64,000 nt of DNA from Asterella californica (GCA_036924285.1 JAYKYS010000018.1:496001-560000); one strand, 5' to 3'. Shown: positions 23,689-36,102, numbered from the stretch's first letter. A program made the numbers and translations. The notes: generated by a model not told the origin, from the sequence alone.

Positions 23689-25522
23689 ATGGCCAACCAA
23701 GGATCATCAAGTGGAGGTGCTGCTGCTGCTCAGCAACCTGCTCAGTTGGATGCTGCTACGATGAAGATGTTCCAAGCTTTTCACATGTTTATGCAGCAGC
23801 AGCAGAGCACAGACAGAAAGGAGGTGTTAGCAACCAAGGCGTTGCAATTTGTGGTGCATCAGATGGACCAGTTCAAGGGGACAGATATTTCCAAGTACGT
23901 GCGATACTATGCTAGAGAGATGGAGGTGAACAAGGTACTTGACAAGGAGATGGTGGAGAACTTTGAACTTGCTGTTGTCCCAGAGATTCGTGGGCGTGTG
24001 AAGGAGCTCAAGCAGCAGCAAGGGCAGAGTTGGGAGAGCTTTATGCACACTTTGAAGGAGGAGTACTACACTGAAGATTCAGAGAGGGTGACCAAGAGAA
24101 CGTTCTTGGAATGGGTGGTTAAGACTAACAAAGGTTTGTTTGTAAATGAGTTGTTAAGGGAGTTTGATCGTCAATATGCTCAGCTTTCTAGGACAGAGAA
24201 GCTTACACTAGAGGTGGAGAAGACAGAGCTTTTCCTACAAGCAGCGGACGTGACTATTCAGGAGAAGCTTGAGCTGTTGCTGGAAGATAAGAGTGAGGAG
24301 AGAGGATTGAAGACTGACTGGAAGGAGGTTGAAGAGGTTGTTTCTTTGCTGATCAAGAGACAGAGAAGAAGGGACAAGGTGGTGGTAAGTGAAGTAGCAC
24401 CTCTGATAATTCCTGTCAAGCAATTGCCTACTAAGCCCGCTTTGGTAATTGCTAGAGAGGAAGACTCACCGCTTGATGAGTTCATTAAAGGTATGAAGGA
24501 GCTTAAGCTTAAGCTCACTAGGTTAGAAGAGAAGGAGCAAAATGTACAGCCTGCTATGCAGAGACCGCAGATGAGAGAAGGCTTTGTTCATCGTTGTATA
24601 TGGTGTGATAGCCTAGACCATGTAAGAAGAGATTGTGGGGAGTTTTCAGATGCATTGAGGAAGGATCTGATCTTCTTCAAAGATGGTAAGATCCATCTGA
24701 GAGAGACTGGGTGATGTTGGGAACCAACTTTGGCAAGGGTGGTATGAAGAGACTTGTGAATGAGATATCAGCATCACATGCTGTTTCTCTTGTGAATGCT
24801 GCTACCTGTGGAGTGAAAGTGGAGATGGAGAGAGAGAAAGGGACTACTGGGTTGTGGTCTGATGTAGTGCGGTCCGTAGCTAGAACAGAGCTAGACAAGG
24901 ATGTGCTACGAAGGGTTGGTAACTCAATTTGAGAAACTACAGGATGGAATGATCCTGTGGATACTATGTCAGTGCATGCTTATGTTGCAAGAAGTCAGCA
25001 TGAAGCTGTACTAGAAGAAAAATGCAGGAGGGAGGATGCAGGTCAGGCTTCTACAGCCAAACGACCTGCTACAAGGAGTGAAAGGGCTAGACCAGAGGCA
25101 AGGCAGGAGACAACACCTACTCAGGAAGAAACTATGGAGGATCTACCATCTACAAAACCAAAGGAGAAGGAGAGAAGCAAAGAGAAGGATAAGATGTCTG
25201 CATACAAACTTCAATCTGACATTGAGATTGCTACAGACTTGAAGCAGGTGTTAGAGAATCGTATCTTGAATGGGAAGGTTGAGTTTACTTTGGGTGAGAT
25301 TCTTGGGATAGCAAAGCGTGAGTTCCATGAGGTTATCATAGATATCATCAAGAGGAAACGTCAAATTTTGGGTGAAGCAGCTACGCTTAACGCTCTAAGG
25401 ACCAAACTGTCGGAGGATGAGGAAGATGAGATTGCTGGTTACTACTCTCAAGTATCAGAGGGGAGTTCGTATCAGCACGTGAGGTTTGAAGATGAGGTGG
25501 AAGCATCACAGAAGAGTCATTA
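23689..25522 (+). pseudogene. A1 gag-pro, 5' portion
   Basis: Family A gag: a structural polyprotein that packages the genomic RNA. The frame opens at ATG 23689 (MANQGSSSGG) and holds a coiled, Gln-rich start, a charged helical body and a CCHC knuckle CIWCDSLDHVRRDC. A one-base deletion near 24711 (GGGTGATG where A3 has GGGATGATG) shifts the frame. The next segment ends at TGA (about 24930, CGA expected), and the third runs into the C insertion at 25522. The protease continues at 45923. Confidence 0.85.
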
Positions 25523-25747
25523 TGTAAAGCTCACTTTTTCAATTTTTTGATAGAAGAAGATGGAAATGTAGAAGTTTGTAGAAGAAATAATGAAGATAGA
25601 AGAAGAATAGCTTAGTTTTAGTGAAGAAGAGACTTCTTAAGAAGAGTCTTCGGAAGAAGAGGATAACCTTCGGAAGAAGACCTTCACAGGCAAGATCTGA
25701 GAAAGGAGACTTCGAGAATGCAAATCGTTAGTACGCTATCTTCACGA
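25523..25747 (+). repeat. C 5' LTR, part 1 (before the A2 insertion)
   Basis: It matches the start of the 3' LTR at 42761 (TGTAAAGCTCACTTTTTC) up to TATCTTCACGA. The uninterrupted 3' LTR reads straight through ...TTCACGAATAGTCC at about 42945, so the A2 insertion point is exact. Confidence 0.92.
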
Positions 25748-27140
25748 TGTCGCGCTACTTGGCGGCTACATGCTTGACTTCTACTCCGACGTTTGAGTTT
25801 AGTAGTTCTAGAAGTTAGCTCATGTTACTTCTAGTCCTTTATATATATGTTTGACATCTTTGCATACGGTGTTGACACTATTGTGTTATATATTTTGAGT
25901 CTTAGTATGTTGATAGTATGTTATCTATCTTGTTCAAGCACTCCTGCGCTTGTGCAAATGATATCATGCTTATCTATGTTGTGAAAGTACATAACTTAGG
26001 GTTTCCATGCTGATAGAGGTTTAAGCTCATGGGTTGTACTTACTTGTCGCCCATGCACGCTTTCTAGATTGGTTAAGTTATCTTTTAGGGTTACGTGTTA
26101 TTTTACATGCCTTCGCGTGAAGTTTAAGATTTACGCTGGCATTTTAGGGGCTGACGTGGTAGCCTTTGAGTGAAGTTGAGTTACCACGTGGATTAGGGCA
26201 CTAAAGGACAACCAAGTGGAGCTATGGACTCCCATTGGTCTGTTTTTGTCTTTAGTTTAACTCTAAATTTAGAAACAGAGCTCTAAAGGAGAGTTCGAGC
26301 ATTTGGTGAGAGGACTTCGAAACCGGAGGGCACAGGAGGGTAGAGCTCGTCATGCCAAGCACTTCCAGTGAAATTTTCGATCGATTTGAGTCAATAAAGA
26401 CGAAGTTATGACCAATTGAAGTTCGAATTGTGCTAGAATTGAATCACTTTTGTTGGATTTAGGGTTTTCAGTGTCACTTGTAGCAGATTTGAGGAAATTG
26501 CTTCAAAACTTCGAGGTTGTGTTCTCTGCCAGCAGGGCTACTATTTCCCAAAAAGTTTCGCATCGATTGAGTGACTGAGTAATTCAAGGCGGCCGCTGAA
26601 GCTGGAGGGGTCTGAAAAGCTCTTAATCTAGAGCAGCGACTTCAGAGGAGGAGATCTGGAGTTCTGTGTACATTCAGGAGTCCCAACTTCACAGGGATGT
26701 TCAGCACCCTGAAGACGTCAAATACTGTGAGAATATTTGAATTTGATTGAGCCAATCTTCTGTTCTAGGTTGAAATAGCCAGCTGGGTACCAGAAATTGC
26801 CGCAATTTTCTTACTCAGAACTTTTCTGTCAACATCTCGGTGTCAGAATTTGATCTCAGGCTGAAACTTCGTGTGTGAGTTCAGTAGTACCTCATTTGCA
26901 TGTAGGGGAAGTTTAGAAGTCTAAACCTTCATAGTTTTCTTCTCCGTGAGTGTCAAAGTTTGCCGCCGGATCCTATTACTGCCAGTTATACCTGAATTTC
27001 GCTTTCTGAGTATATTACAAGATCTTACACACCTGTGTGAGTGTTTATAGCCCTGTTGTTACCTGAAAGCCAACCTCTTGAGTAAACAACCACAGCCAGA
27101 AGCCCGGCGCTTTCCTAGGTAGACGGATCACACTCCCACA
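25748..27140 (+). repeat. A2 5' LTR
   Basis: 1393 bp, TGTCGCGC...CACTCCCACA (terminal CGACA mutated to CCACA). It differs from the 3' LTR by a scatter of point changes (for example CTTAGTATG versus CTTAGTGTG), so A2 is older than A3. Confidence 0.9.
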
Positions 27141-27150
27141 TACTCTCTTT

Positions 27151-27169
27151 TGGTGAACACGACGTGAAA
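27151..27169 (+). other. A2 primer-binding site (tRNA-Trp-like)
   Basis: TGGTGAACACGACGTGAAA lies 10 nt after the LTR. It matches the recalled tRNA-Trp 3' complement except at the ninth base. Confidence 0.55.
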
Positions 27170-27215
27170 CACCTAGGGTGGGAGTTTTCTTGAGAGTGTT
27201 ACAGGATCAGATATC

Positions 27216-29603
27216 ATGGCCAGCCAAGGATCATCAAGTGGAGGTGCTGCTGCTGCTTAACAACCTGTTCAGTTGGATGCTGCTACGATGAAGATGTTCC
27301 AAGCTTTTTCCATGTTTATGCAGCAGCAGCAGAGCACAGAGAGGAAGGAGGTATTAGTAACCAAGGCGTTGCAATCTGTGGTGCATCAGATGGACCAGTT
27401 CAAGGGGACAGATATTTCCAAGTACGTGCGATACTATGCTAGGGAGATGGAGGTGAACAAGGTACCTGAGAAGGAGATGGTGGAGAACTTTGAACTTGCT
27501 GTTGTCCTTGAGATTCGTGGGCGTGTGAAGGAGCTCAAGCAGCAACAAGGACAGAGTTGGGAGAGCTTTATGCGTGCTTTGAAGGAGGAGTACTACACTG
27601 AAGATTAAGAGAGGGTGATCAAGAGAACGTTCTTGAAGTGGGTGGTTAAGCCTAACAAAGGTTTGTCTATAAATGAGTTGTTAAGGGAGTTTGATCGTCA
27701 GTATGCTCAACTTTCTAGGACAGAAAAGCTTACACTAGAGGTGGAGAAGACAGAGCTTTTCTACAAGCAGCGGACGTGACTATTCAGGAGAAGCTTGAGC
27801 TGTTGCTCAAGCTTCTCCTGACAGACAGACAAGAGTGAGGAGAGAGGATTGAAGACGGACTGGAAGGAGGTTGAAGAGACTGTCTCTTTGCTGACCAAGA
27901 GACAGAGAAGAAGGGACAAGGTGGTGGTAAGTGAAGCAGCACCTCTGATAATTCCTGTTAAACAGTTGTCTACTAAACCCGCTTTGGTAATTGCTAGAGA
28001 GGAAGACTCACCGCTTGATGAGTTGATTAAGGGTATGAAGGAGCTTAAGCTTAAGCTCACAAGGTTAGAAGAGAAGGAGCAAAATGTACAGCCTGCTGTG
28101 CAGAGACCTCAGATGAGAGAAGGCTTTCTTCATCGTTGTATATGGTGTGATAGCCTAGACCATGTAAGAAGAGATTGTGGGGAGTTTTCAGATGCATTGA
28201 GGAAGGATCTGATCTTCTTCAAAGATGATAAGATCCATCTGGGAGAGATTGGGATGATGTTGGGAACCAACTTTGGCAAGGGTGGTATGAAGAGGCTTGT
28301 GAATGAAATATCAGCATCACATGCTGTTTCTCTTGTGAATGCTGCTACCTGTGGAGTGAAAGTGGAGATGGAGAGAGACAAAGGGACTATTGGGTTGTGG
28401 TCTGATGTAGTGCGATCCGTAGCTAGAACAGGGCTAGACAAGGATGTGCTACGAAGGGTTGGCAACTCAATTCGAGAAACTACAGGATGGAATAATCTTG
28501 TGGACACTATGTCAGTGCATGCTTATGTTGCAAGAAGTCAGCATGAAGCTGTACTAGAAGAAAAACGCAGGAGGGAGGATGCAGGTGAGGCTTCTACAGC
28601 CAAACGGCTTGCTACAAGGAGTGAAAGGGCTAGACCAGAGGCAAGGCAGGAGACAACACCTACTCGGGAGGAGACTATGGAGGATCTACCACCTACAACA
28701 CCAAAGGAGAAGGAGAGAAGCAAGGAGAAGGGTAAGATGCCTGCATACAAACTTCAGTCTGACATTGAGATTGCTACAGACTTGAAGCAGGTGTTAGAGA
28801 ACCGTATCTTGAATGGGAAAGTTGAGTTTACTTTGGGTGAGATTCTTGGGATTGCAAAGCGTGAGTTCCATGAGGTTATCATAGATATCATCAAGAGGAA
28901 ACGTCAGATTTTGGGTGAAGCAGCTACGCTTAATGCTCTAGGGACCAAACTGTCGGATGATGAGGAAGATGAGATTGCTGGTTACTGCTCTCAAGTATCA
29001 GAGGGGAGATCCTATCAGCACGTGAGGTTTGAAGATGAGGTGGAAGCATCACAAAAGAGCCATTACTCTCACAACCATTGGGCAAGAGCAACCACAGAGA
29101 CCTTAGTGAAGCTGGGAGATCTAGAGGAACCTGTGATGGCGTTGATTGATCATGGCTCAGAGATTAATCTGATGTCTAAGGAGTTGTACAAGCGTGGGAG
29201 ATGATCCATAGACACCGACCATGGATGGCTTATCCGCGCTGCCAACAACCAGAGAGGAGAACTCTATGGTGCTTGTCCCAACATCAAGGTAACTATAGGT
29301 GACATCAGTGATGTTCAGAATTTCGTTGTACAAGACATGTCAACTTGTCCTATCAATCTAGGGCAGCCTTACATTACTGCTGTTAGAATGGAGACACGAG
29401 TTATGGATGATGGTTCAGCCTATGCTAGGATACGTAGTAGAGACGGCAAAAGAGCTGTTCAGTTTTTGACCGTTGCTGCAGAACATGAGAGGAATCGTGA
29501 TAGCTTGAGAGACCGTCCATTGCCTAAGATTACTCAGGAGTTTAGAGAGTCTAGGAGTTTTGGCAGAGTACCATTGAAGAGTGAGACTTCAACGGTACAG
29601 TAG
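27216..29603 (+). pseudogene. A2 gag-pro
   Basis: Same architecture as A3 gag-pro: Q-rich start, helical body, CIWCDSLDHVRRDC knuckle, then an aspartic protease with IDHGSEIN (Asp-His-Gly-Ser at 29148-29159). ATG is 27216. In-frame stops are TAA 27258-27260 (CAG in A1), TAA 27606-27608 (TCA in A1) and TGA near 29202 (TGG in A3). Around 27768 a C is missing, and at 27784-27821 a palindromic insertion replaces normal sequence, yet the frame recovers. The frame ends with ...STVQ-stop at 29603, as in the other copies. Confidence 0.88.
27784..27821. repeat. Perfect 16-bp inverted repeat in A2 gag
   Basis: TCAGGAGAAGCTTGAG, a 6-nt loop, then CTCAAGCTTCTCCTGA. The left arm is normal gag sequence also present in A1. 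The right arm is new and replaces GGAAGATA, so it looks like fold-back templated repair or replication. Confidence 0.85.
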
Positions 29604-32600
29604 AGCTAGGATTCTCGCTTGATCCAGTAGAGCAGGAAGCTTTATCCACTGGCTTCTTAGGACTGACATCATGTGGATCAGTGTGTTATAGGAAGGTTGA
29701 GAATCTGAAGAGGTTTGAGAGGCAACATGTGAAGTATGTACATCAGTCTTTGTGGGATAGTGGAGAGTTAGGAGGAGATGAATACATAACTGGAGTGTTT
29801 GAAGAGCAGTATTTAGTAGATACTATAGGAGAGTTGAAATCTATATTAGAAAGCTCTACAGATGATGTAGATAGAGTGGTGAGAGTGAGCTCCAAGGAGC
29901 TTTATGATGTTATTGATAAGTTTATAGATCGACAAGAGGTGAAATGTGGAGACCAAGTACAAGTCAGTGGCAAAGAAAGTCAAACAAGTGGCTTTGCCTT
30001 TGCCACTCGATTACAATCAGAAGATGGAGCAAGCTGCACGAGAACTGACGCTCAGAGGACCGAGAAGAATTGGGCACCAGTTCACAGAAACAACACTGAA
30101 GGAGCTAAGGATTGGAGGTGATGGATTTCTTACTGAGCAAGAGAAGAAGAGCTTCAGGGAGATGCTATCTAGGCATGGTAAGGCGTTTGCGTTTGAGTCG
30201 CATGAAGTAGGATGTGTAGATCCAAGTGTAGCACCTATGATAATCTTTACTATACCGCATGTGCCTTGGAATCTACGTCCTATCCCTGTACCTAGAGCTC
30301 ATCTACTAAAGTTGATAGAATTGCTCAATGAGAGGATTAGGATGGGTATCTTGGAACCATCTATAGCTCCCTACTCTAGCAGATGGTTTACTGTTCCGAA
30401 GAAGAGTGGAGCTTTGAGATTTATCCAAGATATGCAGCCAGTTAACAAGGTGACTATCAGGAATATGGGTATAGGACCTATTGTGGACGAGTTTGCAGAG
30501 GCTTTTGCTGGTCGTGCTATCTATTCCATGGGAGACTTATATTCAGGTTATGGTCAGTTTCAGTTATCCTCTGAGAGTAGAGACTTGACTTCAATGAGGA
30601 CACCTGTGGGGTTACTAAGGATGTGCACCTTGCCGCAAGGTGCTACCAATTCTGTAGCACATATGATGAATGGCATGAACAAAGTTTTAAGGGACTTCAT
30701 TCCTGAAAAAACTATGCCATTCCTTGATGATGTGCCGATCAAAGGATGTGCTGAGGAGGAGAAGAATGAGGTAATGGATCAGAGGGGGTGCCGTAAGTTT
30801 GTTGCAGATCACATAGCTGACTGTGATAAGATACTGAGTCGACTGGAGGAGGTTCATTTGACTTTATCGGGAGCCAAGTCTGTATTTGGAGAACAAGAGG
30901 TGTTGATTGTGGGGCACCTATGTGGATCTTATGGTCGAAAACCTTGTCCAAACAAGGTTGATGCCATCCGAAGGATGAGGGAGACATGTGGATCGGTTAC
31001 TGAGGTGAGAAGGTTTCTAGGTGCATGTGTGTTTTATCATATATGGATTCCACACTTTGTACATGTAGCAAATCCGTTGTATAAGTTGCTGAGGAAGGGG
31101 CAGAGATTTCAATGGCAAGAGGAGCAAAGCGAGTCCATGAAGAAGTTGAAGGATCTTTTGTCTTCACCACCAACTCTACGGAAGGTAACATATGAGTTGG
31201 GGAGATCTGTTATCCTTACTGTTGATACTAGTCCTATTGGCATTGGATGGGCTGAGGATGGAAATAGATATGTGGTGCGTTTTGGTGCTAAGGTATTAAG
31301 TTCACGGCAGAGAGACTATCCTCAGATCAAGAGAGAGCTATGGGGAGTAGTTACTGCGATGAAGAGTGATAAGGAATACTTGATAGGAGCACCTATGGTT
31401 GTAGAGACAGATTGTTTACCTCTCCTAGGAATGATTACTAGTTGTACAACTCCAGACATTGCTATGTTGAGGTGGATAGCACATATCAAGTCCTTGAACC
31501 CAGAGTTTAGACATATTGCAGGGAAGGACAATCCTGTGGCAGATATGTTATCAAGGGCTAGGTATTACGATGAGAAAGAAATAATAGATGACCAGGAGGA
31601 TGTGAGAACAGAGTTCTATTCTAGTGCTCTTGCTAGAAGAGATAGAAGCTGTTTTGCAGCCTCGTTGGAGTTTTTTGAGGAAATTATGTATGATGGCGAG
31701 TGGTTGGATCTTGGACGTTATTTGAGTTCACTGGAAAGGTAAGAAGGCTGGTCTGATGCAGATTTCAAGAGGATCCGTAGAATAGCTTATGGTTACTTTT
31801 TACATGGAGGACATATATGGAAGCGTCCTAAGCTACAAGGAGGTATACCGCAACGGGTGGTATGTGACTTGGACTTGCAGCAGCAGCTGATCAAGGAGTT
31901 TCATGAGAGTCTATGGGCCGGTCATAGAGGAGTTTGGGCTACATTTGCCAAGATGAAGGAGAAGTATTGGTGGAAGGGTATGTATAAAGATGTAGTACAG
32001 TTTGTTTCATCTTGTATACCTTGCCAGATGTATTCCAACGTACGTCATCGTGATGGATTGCATCCTACTTATCCTTTAGCCATTCATTACAAATGGGTAG
32101 TGGATCTGGTAACTAGGCCATTTGGGCTTGGACAAATGAGGTATCTAGTCTTGGCTAGAGAAGATCTATCTAACCAAGTTGAAGGTCGTGCCTTGAGGAC
32201 GAAGACCACTACTAGTGTCTGTCGCTTTCTACTTGAAGATGTTATTTGTAGATATGGGTGTGTGGGAAAGATCACTGCAGATAGGGGTGAGCTGGATTCA
32301 CAAGAAGCAGTTGAGTTCTTCAAGCAATTGGGAATCAAGTTGGCGTTAACCACTGCTTACAATCCTGAAGAGAATGGCAAGAGCGAAAGAGGTCATCCGC
32401 CAATCATCAAAGCTTTGGTAAAAGCTTGGAAGGGTAAGATCCGTGAATGGCCTAGACTGCTACCGTTTGCTTTATGGGCAGACCGTACAACTCATAGTAC
32501 CGTTACAGGTTACATGCCAGCAGAATTGATACTAGGACAGAAATCTGTAATGCCGATTGAGGAGGTTGTGCCTACTTGGAATGTTTTGCCATGGGAAGAT

Positions 32601-33082
32601 GGTAGAAGTACGTAGGATCTTCTTGCATTAAGGATCCAACAGTTAGAACGAAGACCTAAGGATGTTGCCAAAACTCGGAAGATCGAAAGATGGTAGAAGT
32701 ACGGAGGATCGAAAGATTAAAGATTGCTAGAGAGAGAAACAAAGGCAGATTTGATAGAATGCATAGATTACGACCCAAACCAGTTAAAGAAGGTGATTGG
32801 GTGTTAGTCTATGATAGTAGTCTTGATAATCAGCATAGCACTATCAGGAAGTTCTCCAAGAGATGGTTTGGACCTTATGTGGTGTTAGAAGTTTATGATA
32901 ATGCCACATACTCCTTGAGAGAGTTAGATGGTGCAGTGCTCAAGATACCAGTCGCAGGAAAGAGAATCAAGCTCTTTAGGAGGAGAGGGAAGGACCAGAA
33001 CGTTGCAGAGTTTACGGAGGATGAAGCTGAAGACTCAATGCAGGTTGAAGATGAGTTTGAAGCCGAAGCTGAAGAGTCTTGA
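29555..33082 (+). pseudogene. A2 pol (reverse transcriptase, RNase H, integrase)
   Basis: The pol frame is -1 relative to gag-pro from 29561. A one-base insertion near 29942 (GGTGAAATG; A1 has GGTGTATG) moves it to the frame of 29946-31742. Visible domains are reverse transcriptase with FIQDMQPVN and FLDDVPIKG, RNase H with TVDTSPIGIGW, KRELWG and ETDCLPLL, a zinc-binding integrase start, and the integrase core with VVDLV, TADRGEL and NPEENGKSERGH. The C-terminus has an RWFGPYVVLEV module. Stops are TAA 31740-31742 (CAA expected) and TAG 32613-32615. A local duplication around 32690 repeats GATGGTAGAAGTACG. The end at 33082 precedes the polypurine tract. Confidence 0.88.
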
Positions 33083-33115
33083 TCTGGATGGCACATACCG
33101 GAGGATGTGCAGGTT

Positions 33116-33128
33116 CAGAGGGGGTGGA
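33116..33128 (+). other. A2 polypurine tract
   Basis: CAGAGGGGGTGGA directly abuts the 3' LTR. It primes plus-strand DNA synthesis. The same sequence is in A3. Confidence 0.8.
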
Positions 33129-34522
33129 TGTCGCGCTACTTGGCGGCTACATGCTTGACTTCTACTCCGACGTTTGAGTTTAGTAGTTCTAGAAGTTAGC
33201 TCATGTTACTTCTAGTCCTTTATATATATGTTTGACATCTTTGCATACGGTGTTGACACTATTGTGTTATATATTTTGAGTCTTAGTGTGTTGATAGTAT
33301 GTTATCTATCTTGTTCAAGCACTCCTGTGCTTGTGCAAATGATATCATGCTTATCTATGTTGTGAAAGTACATAACTTAGGGTTTCCATGCTGATAGAGG
33401 TTTAAGCTCATGGGGTTGTACTTACTTGTCGCCCATGCACGCTTTCTAGATTGGTTAAGTTATCTTTTAGGGTTACGTGTTATTTTACATGCCTTCGCGT
33501 GAACTTTAAGATTTACGCTGACACTTTAGGGGCTGACGTGGTAGCCTTTGAGTGAAGTTGAGTTACCACGTGGATTAGGGCACTAAAGGACAACCAAGTG
33601 GAGCTATGGACTCCCATTGGTCTGTTTTTGTCTTTAGTTTAACTCTAAATTTAGAAACAGAGCTCTAAAGGAGAGTTCGAGCATTTGGTGAGAGGACTTC
33701 GAAATCGGAGGGCACAGGAGGGTAGAGCTCGTCATGCCAAGCACTTCCAGTGAAATTTTCGATCGATTTGAGTCAATAAAGACGAAGTTATGACCAATTG
33801 AAGTTCGAATTGTGCTAGAATTGAATCACTTTTGTTGGATTTAGGGTTTTCAGTGTCACTTGCAGCAAATTTGAGGAAATTGCTTCAAAACTTCGAGGTT
33901 GTGTTCTCTGCCAGCAGGGCTACGATTTCCTAAAAAGTTTCGCATCGATTGAGTGACTGAGTAATTCAGGGCGGCCGCTGAAGCTGGAGGGGTCTGAAAA
34001 GCTCTTAATCTAGAACAGCGACTTCAGAGGAGGAGATCTGGAGTTCTGTGTACATTCAGGAGTCCCAACTTCACAGGGATGTTCAGCACCCTGAAGACTT
34101 CAAATACTATGAGAATATTTGAATTTGATCGAGCCAATCTTCTGTTCTAGGTTGAAATAGCCAGCTGGGTACCAGAAATTGCCGCAATTTTCTTACTCAG
34201 AACTTTTCTGTCAACATCTCGGTGTCAGAATTTGATCTCAGGCTGAAACTTCGTGTGTGAGTTCAGTAGTACCTCATTTGCATGCAGGGGAAGTTTAGAA
34301 GTCTAAACCTTCATAGTTTTCTTCTCCGTGAGTGTCAAAGTTCACCGGCGGATCCTATTACTGCCAGTTATACCTGAATTTCGCTTTCTGAGTATATTAC
34401 AAGATCTTACACACCTGTGTGAGTGTTTATAGCCCTGTTGTTACCTGAAAGCCAACCTCTTGAGTAAACAACCACAGCTAGAAGCCCGGCGCTTTCCTAG
34501 GTAGACGGATCACACTCTGACA
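33129..34522 (+). repeat. A2 3' LTR
   Basis: 1394 bp, TGTCGCGC...CTCTGACA, followed directly by the ACGA duplication and the rest of the C 5' LTR. Confidence 0.92.
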
Positions 34523-34897
34523 ACGAATAGTCCGAGGAGCTCACAGTCGGGACATAGTCTGAGTAAACACGAGCTACCTACCCAGGAAGGGACAGGAACG
34601 ATGAGAGACGTCGGCGAAGACAGCATGCGCATGCCCTTGTCAGGTCGACGACAAGCAATCAGAGGCGACTTCGGCACGTGTGAGAGTTTAAATCAAGCTA
34701 TATACTAGGAAAACTAGCTCATTTCCCAAATCCACTCTTAGCGCTCAGCTGCTCTCCAATTGCGGACGATAAGTTTACACGAAGATAGAGAATTTGGACG
34801 AAGGCAATCAGTTTGGGCGAAGGTCAACTTGAGCGAAGACTAGCAATTTAGACGAAGTCTACCTCACAGCCAGTCTAGCAACCTTCGTCTGATCACA

Positions 34898-35146
34898 ATG
34901 TCTATCGCGACGAAGTTACTGAAGATTAGAGCTTTTGAGCAAGACCAAGAGGAGTTAGTGCGCCTTCGGCCGAAGCTGAAGGAGTTAGGTCTCAATTTCC
35001 TAACCCTGGGGGGCTGGACTAAGGTGTCTGGCAAGTTCATTAGCCAGATATGGATGTGTGAAGATCACGGGGACGAAGATACGAGCGAACGCGGAAGTTC
35101 AGTTAGAGGAGTTCAGGGCACAATTAGGCTTAGGAGTGTAGATTGA
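34898..35146 (+). pseudogene. Deleted remnant of the C U3 coding frame (5' LTR copy)
   Basis: The first 57 or so codons match the 3' LTR copy (KLKELGL, LTLGGWTKVSGKFISQI, MCEDH). The frame then jumps across the deletion into out-of-phase sequence from the last exon-like part and stops. Only the 3' LTR keeps the full-length frame. Confidence 0.8.
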
Positions 35147-35240
35147 GTGAAGATGATCGTTGGGTAGCGAAGGTCTTCCGCCTTCGTAGGAAGATAAACA
35201 GTTAGCACAGTTAGAAAACAGTTACGTTAGGACGAAGTAG

Positions 35241-35247
35241 TATATAA
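35241..35247 (+). promoter_or_regulatory. TATA box of the C 5' LTR
   Basis: TATATAA in GTAGTATATAAGCAGCGCG, conserved in the 3' LTR (45094). It is the probable start-site element for the genomic RNA and lies downstream of the LTR coding frame. Confidence 0.6.
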
Positions 35248-36084
35248 GCAGCGCGATCCACAGCCCTCGTGCCTTTTCCATGTTTTCAGTTCTTTATTAA
35301 TTAATTTCCATTTCCCAAAAGTGCGGAGCGATGTTGTGAATGCTTTGGACGAAGATATTTTCCTCCGAATATTCGATGTTTGCTGTCGCAGGTGTAATTT
35401 CTGATTGACGAAGATCTTCGCCGTTAGACTTAAGCGAATGGACTTTGACGTAGGAACTTTTGAAGAGCCTTCGGCCGAAGTTGAAGCTGTAATCTTCGTG
35501 AAGAGCTTTTGAACGAAGATCTGAGAACAAATCAGTGAATGTGAAGTGGAAGAGATAAGTTAAATTGTAAGGAGAGTTTGGAATATGATGGCTTCGACTT
35601 AAGTTTAGCTTCTTCAAATAAGTGGGATTCTTAAGGGTGAAGATTTAGTTGCAAGAACACTCCTTAGGAAGAGTAGGGGCTTACCCTTGGAACCTTGATG
35701 AGAAATCTGTATTCTTTTGTCGTTTCAGAAGAAGACTAGTAACATTTCAGCAGTATTTTATATTCTTCATTCATTCAAACAACTGTCTTTTCAATCTTTT
35801 CTTTGTATTGTTAGAAGGGTCCTTGATCAAGAACTATTTCGTTGTTGTTTGTATTCGATTTGTCAGGTTTTGCTTGGGTTTGGTTTCTTATCAGACTTAA
35901 CTCTCATCCGGATATTATTCCATTTCGTGAGAATAACAGAAAACTATCTGAATTATCATTGTGACGTTGTAGTACTGTGTTTTGTGTAATTGTTAACTGT
36001 ATCTTCGTGGGAACGATCTTTAATTTACTATTTCCGATACTTTGTGTTTCTCTGGGTTGTTACATATAGAAACATTAAAACTTT

Positions 36085-36102
36085 TGGCGCCGCTGCCGGG
36101 GA
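36085..36102 (+). other. C primer-binding site (tRNA-Asp-like)
   Basis: TGGCGCCGCTGCCGGGGA, 20 nt after the LTR. It differs from the usual plant tRNA-Asp site (GTTGCC) at one base. Family D has TGACGCCGCTGCCGGGGA. Confidence 0.8.

Larger units (their letters stand above)
25748..34522 (+). mobile_element. A2: family A Ty3/gypsy element inside the C 5' LTR
   Basis: Complete 8775-bp element with LTRs 25748-27140 and 33129-34522. It is flanked by a 4-bp duplication ACGA (25744-25747 and 34523-34526); the empty site in the C 3' LTR has one ACGA. It contains a primer site, gag-pro, pol and a polypurine tract, all recognisable but with several stops and frameshifts. Confidence 0.93.
34527..36064 (+). 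repeat. C 5' LTR, part 2
   Basis: It continues the C LTR from AATAGTCCGAGG to GGGTTGTTACA. Compared with the 3' LTR it lacks about 1.4 kb (equivalent to roughly 43495-44925). The break shows AGAT microhomology, so it is a deletion in this copy. It removes most of the U3 coding frame. Confidence 0.88.

Noticed and set aside
29681..30121. A2 frame as a separate gene upstream of pol
   Set aside because: It is the start of pol in its true -1 frame. A one-base insertion near 29942 moves the rest of pol to another frame.
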